Shown here piece by piece: positions 59,255-64,000 of a DNA stretch of 64,000 nt. The stretch spans positions 26,718,311 to 26,782,310 of the forward strand of contig CM060849.1 of assembly GCA_030737835.1 (NCBI GenBank), read 5' to 3'. The notes under the pieces are model-generated. The model did not search any database. It was not told the origin of the DNA and worked only from the letters and a program-made list of their open reading frames with translations. This stretch comes from Acorus gramineus. Taxonomy: Eukaryota > Streptophyta > Magnoliopsida > Acorales > Acoraceae. The first letter of the stretch is position 1; every line of letters begins with the position of its first letter. A program made the position numbers and the translations under genes.

Positions 59255-59985
59255 TGTTCCCAATCCATATTGAGAAACTAAAATTATCTGATATTTAAAC
59301 ATATGTAATGATTTAAAAATGAATATGGATATTATTGTATCCATGAATCCAGTGTATGTACATATGCTCGTTATATACTGATTAAATTTAATTATTTTTA
59401 CAATTAATTATTTAAATTTAAATACCCTGAAAGAGGCGATAAATCATGAAATTCTGATTTTAACTCTCAATTTTCGGATTAATCATCTTCTTATTCCTCA
59501 TATGTTACATGGCCATCCCAACCAATATACGAATTTAAATATATCAATTATCCAAAATATTTGTATCCACAGAAAATTGGAATGTTAATATTCTTATATT
59601 TAGAAGTGTTCACTGATATATATTGAAGTATTTAATCCATCTATGAGCCTTGGCTCTTTTGATATTTGTTATCATGTGTTGGTGTATACCTTCATAATCA
59701 TCAAATGAATGAATTATATATGGTTCCATTATGTTTGCCTTTCTCCTTCACTAATTTAGATTCCTGTGATTTTCCCCAACTAATCCCAAACTATGAATTT
59801 TTAACTAATCCCAAACTAAGTATTTAAACCATTTTATTTTGCCCCGAACACTTGGTTTTCAAATTTTGCATGCTTAAAGGGAAGAACTTTCCAAGAATCA
59901 CACACAAGAACTCACAGTAATATAACTAATTTCAGATCTAATTAAGTTGACATTTGCCTCAAGCTAACTTCAAAAAGCTAAAGAC
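59255..59985. repeat. Segmental duplication, right copy
   Basis: Right-hand partner of 55470-56455, shorter by a few internal deletions. Its end lies about 325 bp below the TROL stop codon. Confidence 0.8.
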
Positions 59986-60310
59986 ATTCATCATTTGGCA
60001 TGATATTTTTTATAAAAGGATCCCATCAAATCCATATCCAGACACCATTTCAAATCTTTACATCCAACAACAGTTATTTAGATGTTTAAAGAAGAAAAAA
60101 AAATTCAGAACAACGAATTCGATGTCGACTGAGCCCGTGATATTCTAGTATTACAAGAATGGTATCTACTAAACTCTATACGCCAGAAACCCTCCCTATT
60201 TGAGAATCCTTACAGGCGTAATCCCAACTCACAGAAGCATCTCATTTCAGCACATCATGAATACTTCAACTCGGCCATACAAAACAAGTGTTTCAAAGCA
60301 ACTTAATCTT

Positions 60311-63300
60311 TTAGGGCTGTGAAGGAGAAGGCGATGATGGAGGTTTAAAATCCGCATACTGCACATACATAAAACAAGAAATGATTAGCACTTAAGAAAA
60401 GACATTTCATGAATCCAAAGCAGTTGATGCAAAAAGAAGTTAAACTAATCGTACATGAAGATGTATTGTGGTTGCATGTTCAGAGTTTAAATCATGCCAT
60501 GAAGTTCCATGAAATGTGAACAAATGGCACTTACATATGGGTATGGAGAGAGTGGTCTTGAAGTCGCAGGGGGTGTTTCTGGCTTTGGAACTGAATTGAT
60601 CTCTTGGGGAGGTTCAGCAACAGCTTCCACTTTTGTCTCAGTACTTACAACAGGTGAACTATCAGTAGTAGTAGTAGTAGTATCTGAGATTGCCTCTGCT
60701 GGTGCTGGTAGGCTTGCCTTCGCATTTGTGGTAGCTGGTAGAATTGCCTTCCCAATCATCTGATGTTTCCAATAGTAGACTATAATTTTGCTTCACAAAT
60801 CCTCAAATAAAAATTTCAAAACATACATTATAATGCAGAAGACATAGTGATCATGGATTAAATATGATGGTTTTGGTTAACGTAGAAGGTAACAAATATT
60901 GGGGAAATAAAGATTTACACTAATCTTTTGATTACTTCCTATTCCGTATAATGAAGAACAGGTAATAGAAGAAAGTCCTGAATTTTTTTTTTGTCTATGA
61001 AATTTCACCATCTTTGTGCGCTGACCCAGTAATATTTCCTAATATTGAGAAAGAAAGTTGAGGATAATAGTCAAAGACCTGTGGATTTATCTTACTGAGA
61101 CAAATTTAAAATGTGGGGGTTTCTTAAATGCACATCAAACTCGTATTCAGGAGGACCATTTTGTATGTACATAAGCAAGAATAATATGTTGTAATGATAT
61201 GTTTCTTGACATCTTAGGTTGAAATTCTACCTTCAATTCATCAACAAGCTCTTTTGGAGCAACCTTAGTATTTAGGAACTCATCAACTTGCTGCAGAGTC
61301 ACCTTCCTATTCTGTAAAAATCAAAAGAAAGTTTAGCTTATACCATAAAATATCAGATAGGAAAAATTGGTGTTACTTACTGGTCAGACCAACATATATA
61401 AATTGATGCAATTATGGGGGGGAAAAGTGGATTTCAGATACTCACTTCTGCAAACAGGAGTTTCTTTGTAACAAACAGGATAAGCGCTGCAGATCCTAAG
61501 AGCTGAAGTACTGTTTCAATCTGCATAATCATACAGAGGTCATAAATATCTGAAGGTATTTCAAACAATTTACTAGTCATCAAGAATATCAAAATTCATT
61601 ATACATCATTGACACTTCCCAACCTCTGAAAATGCCAAAACACCTAAACCAGTTGCAGCTGCCAGTCCAAGTGTGGCGGGCAAACCATCCGTACTTTCCT
61701 GTAGCCATTGCCGGACCAACAACATATCATTTACTTCAAGTCTTGAATAATATAATTTGCAAACTATAAATAAACAAATATGTTGTATTACATGTATCAT
61801 TTTCGAACTTGGCAGAGATGATTGGTTATCAAAATTTATTAAATGAAAGAGAGGTTAAAAAATGCTATTAGATTATTCATAAAAAAGTTCATTGAAAAAA
61901 GATTAAGTGAAGATGAAATCATATTCCCTACTTTATATGACAACCTTTACATGGATGACCTATAACATGAAAGGAAAATAAGTTGAAGAGCATACTCCAA
62001 GTGCACCACTTAGTGCATCTTTTAGTTCACTGACATCAAAGCTCAATGCCTTTGGTGATAACCATGGAAGCCCGCTATTCTGGAGAGTTCAAATTATAAG
62101 ATTCATAAGGTTATATGAAGCTATAAATTTGGACATTCAAGGATCAAATGAGAAGAAATTCAATATGAGATAGACCTTCCATCCTCGAGTTCCTTCCGCT
62201 CCATCTTTTATTGCAAAAGCTGCTTTGAAGCCATTGGCAGTGACCAATTCAGCAACTAGTTCAGAGTTCCCATCAAACCTGGTTTCCAACAAAGTTTTCT
62301 AATTAAATGTTTTAGACAAGATATGGAAATTAAGGCAAAAAGTTAGACAATGACATGAAGTACAAACCAGCATAAATTCTGAGAAATACAAAATCAAATA
62401 AACATCCTAATAATATTCTAATTGCTAGATCAATGTTCTCATGTTTCTAAAGAACCTTGTTCGGTTACCAAGAGCATTCAATTTCTATCCATATCAAGCA
62501 TATATGGGAGGCAATGTATATATACCTAGTAAACTGATGTAAGTTATCATCACAATGTATTACACAGATAAATGACACCCAATTTCATTTTATGGAAGCT
62601 GAGAAGAGAATGATTGTCCAAAACTACTTTATAATATACAAATGACAATGGCTCATGCATAAAAGAGCATAAAACAGAATATTAGTAATGTGTAGCTTAA
62701 ACAACTGAAGAATTCAAATACAAATTTAATTTACGCCATAATTCATTTGATATACATGGCACATATGATATTTTCTTTTCACATATAAATAACAAGGTAA
62801 CTGGTCTCCTTTCACCAATCATACAAGAAAACCACAACCAAATCCCCACATTCAACATTGAAATGCAAAATTGACATTTTGAGAGGCTGATGAACCTTAC
62901 TTATCAATAATGAACAGAGTAGTACTCCCAGGATCCTTGAATTTCAGCTCCAGCTTCTTCAAGAATCCAACTTTATCATCCCCTCTATACGCGATCGATA
63001 CGGCCTTCTTCTTCAGTCCCCGAATATCCGGACTTCCCGACTCCTTGAACTCCTTCCCTTCCCTTATATCAAGAAGCTGGGTCTCCGGATCCTCCGAAAT
63101 CTTTGCGTAAGCGCTTTTCGCCGATTCGACGCCATACGGTTTGAGATTCTTGAAAATCTGTCCCAAAATCAGTGGCAAAGCCACCACCGCAGCTCCACCA
63201 GCGATGACCGGCGGATTCTCCGACCCAAACCTGACCAACCCATCGATGAATCCTCCGATATCGAAACCATCGGAGCCTCCGAATTCGGAACTGGAAGACA

Positions 63301-63538
63301 TGGACTGATTCAGAGCTTCCTCATATGTGAGAGCCTTAGCTGCAGTTACACCAGCTACAGAGGACAGAAGCACTAAAGCTCTGCTTAAAGACTCTGATAA
63401 AGTTGAAACCGCATTTGCGATTGTGGGTTTTGGGAATTTGAAGGAGAATAGCTTCTTGGGTGTGGTTTTCCTGTCAATGGAGATGGTGGGTCTGTGAACT
63501 GTGAGTGGTTTCAGACCTGTGGCATTGAGAACCTCCAT
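60311..63538 (-). CDS. TROL: TROL, thylakoid rhodanese-like protein (FNR anchor)
   Basis: Eight exons on the minus strand give 442 aa: 63538-62901, 62278-62176, 62079-61996, 61698-61624, 61520-61446, 61311-61231, 60759-60535 and 60358-60311. All introns are GT-AG and all junctions keep frame; Arabidopsis TROL is 466 aa. It has a plastid transit peptide, then [14 protein letters not shown] and a first membrane segment ([18 protein letters not shown]). A rhodanese-like domain follows ([11 protein letters not shown] to [10 protein letters not shown]), in which no catalytic Cys is evident. A second membrane region comes next ([17 protein letters not shown] and [17 protein letters not shown]). After a Pro/Thr-rich linker the protein ends [20 protein letters not shown], the ITEP motif that docks ferredoxin-NADP reductase. 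TROL holds FNR at thylakoids near photosystem I. The motif is split by the last intron. Confidence 0.95.
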
Positions 63539-64000
63539 TGCATAATTGGGTAATCAAAAACCAAGCTTCTTTTTGTTTGGTAAATTCAAGCAAAATTTGG
63601 GTTTGGGTATTTGAGAAATCTATGAAGAGAATCTAAATTTGTGAAAAAATTGAAGCTTTTGTTGTATTTGCAGTCTTGGTCTGATTTGCTCCAGACAATG
63701 ATGGTCCTCTGAAAGGCTCCAATGGGGATGCTGACGTGGAAACAGAGATATGGGTCTGTCTCCAACAGGAGGGTGCCACGTGGAAGGTGAGGATTAGATT
63801 CTGGAATTTTCTCTTCGAATAGAGGACATCATTTGTGAGGTTGAAAATTTGTTTCTGATTTTCAGACAAATAAATATAAGGCTCGTATGGTATGTACTGC
63901 AAGACTTTAAGTAGTACAGAAAGTCTGAAAAATAGAACTATCTGTGTAGAGTCTGGGATTATTTTACACAATAATAATACATGAGGAGCTCATGAAGCTA
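63539..64000 (-). promoter_or_regulatory. Upstream region of TROL
   Basis: A G-box CACGTG lies at 63777-63782, about 240 bp above the ATG. An ACGT core in TGACGTGG lies at about 63733-63740. Both are binding sites for bZIP/bHLH light regulators, and G-boxes are frequent in photosynthesis gene promoters. The 112-codon minus frame here has no domain and is rejected. Confidence 0.5.

Noticed and set aside
60509..60763. 84-codon plus-strand frame
   Set aside because: It is antisense to TROL exon 7, whose match to TROL is clear.
63633..63971. 112-codon minus-strand frame upstream of TROL
   Set aside because: It has no domain, lies in the promoter, and TROL has its own well-placed start.

Overview
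This is nuclear DNA from a flowering plant. The protein-coding genes have GT-AG introns and belong to plant-specific families: SPEECHLESS-type bHLH, group III WRKY, R3 MYB, SWEET, PORR and TROL. The non-coding DNA is AT-rich and full of plant-type transposon debris (hAT-like elements, foldback MITEs, copia and gypsy LTR pieces, a tRNA-derived SINE). I cannot name the species. All gene models below were built by reading exons and splice sites by hand.

Layout. 1-3511: intergenic, with an hAT-type MITE close to the SPCH promoter. 3512-5622 (+): SPEECHLESS-like bHLH, 3 exons, 351 aa. 8076-12616 (+): nucleoporin SEH1, 8 exons, 327 aa, with a duplicated 3' flank. 16650-18360 (-): group III WRKY, 3 exons, 357 aa, with a W-box cluster upstream. 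18.4-40 kb: gene-poor repeat region holding CACTA-like subterminal repeats, LTR-like repeats, a miniature copia element, a 1.8 kb hAT element carrying gypsy LTR sequence, and several MITEs. 40124-42221 (+): CPC/TRY-type single-repeat R3 MYB, 85 aa. 42.4-45.2 kb: nested transposons. 48343-49621 (+): intact clade I SWEET sugar transporter (SWEET3-like), 6 exons, 248 aa, followed by two decayed SWEET copies at 50796-51117 and 57270-58460. 52767-54356 (-): intronless PORR protein, WTF1-like. 60311-63538 (-): TROL, the thylakoid rhodanese-like FNR anchor, 8 exons, 442 aa.

How the genes relate. SPCH starts the stomatal lineage. R3 MYBs of this type repress trichome, root-hair and some stomatal fates by capturing bHLH partners. 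WTF1 (chloroplast intron splicing) and TROL (FNR docking at the thylakoid) both act in plastids. SWEET moves sugars, SEH1 belongs to the nuclear pore outer ring, and the WRKY belongs to a defence/senescence group.

The most notable point is gene order. From memory, Arabidopsis has SWEET3, TRY and SPCH side by side on chromosome 5, and WTF1, TROL and ETC3/CPL3 close together on chromosome 4. Here one segment carries SPCH, a single TRY/ETC3-type R3 MYB, SWEET3, WTF1 and TROL. It looks like an unfractionated version of the block that was duplicated and then differentially lost in Arabidopsis.
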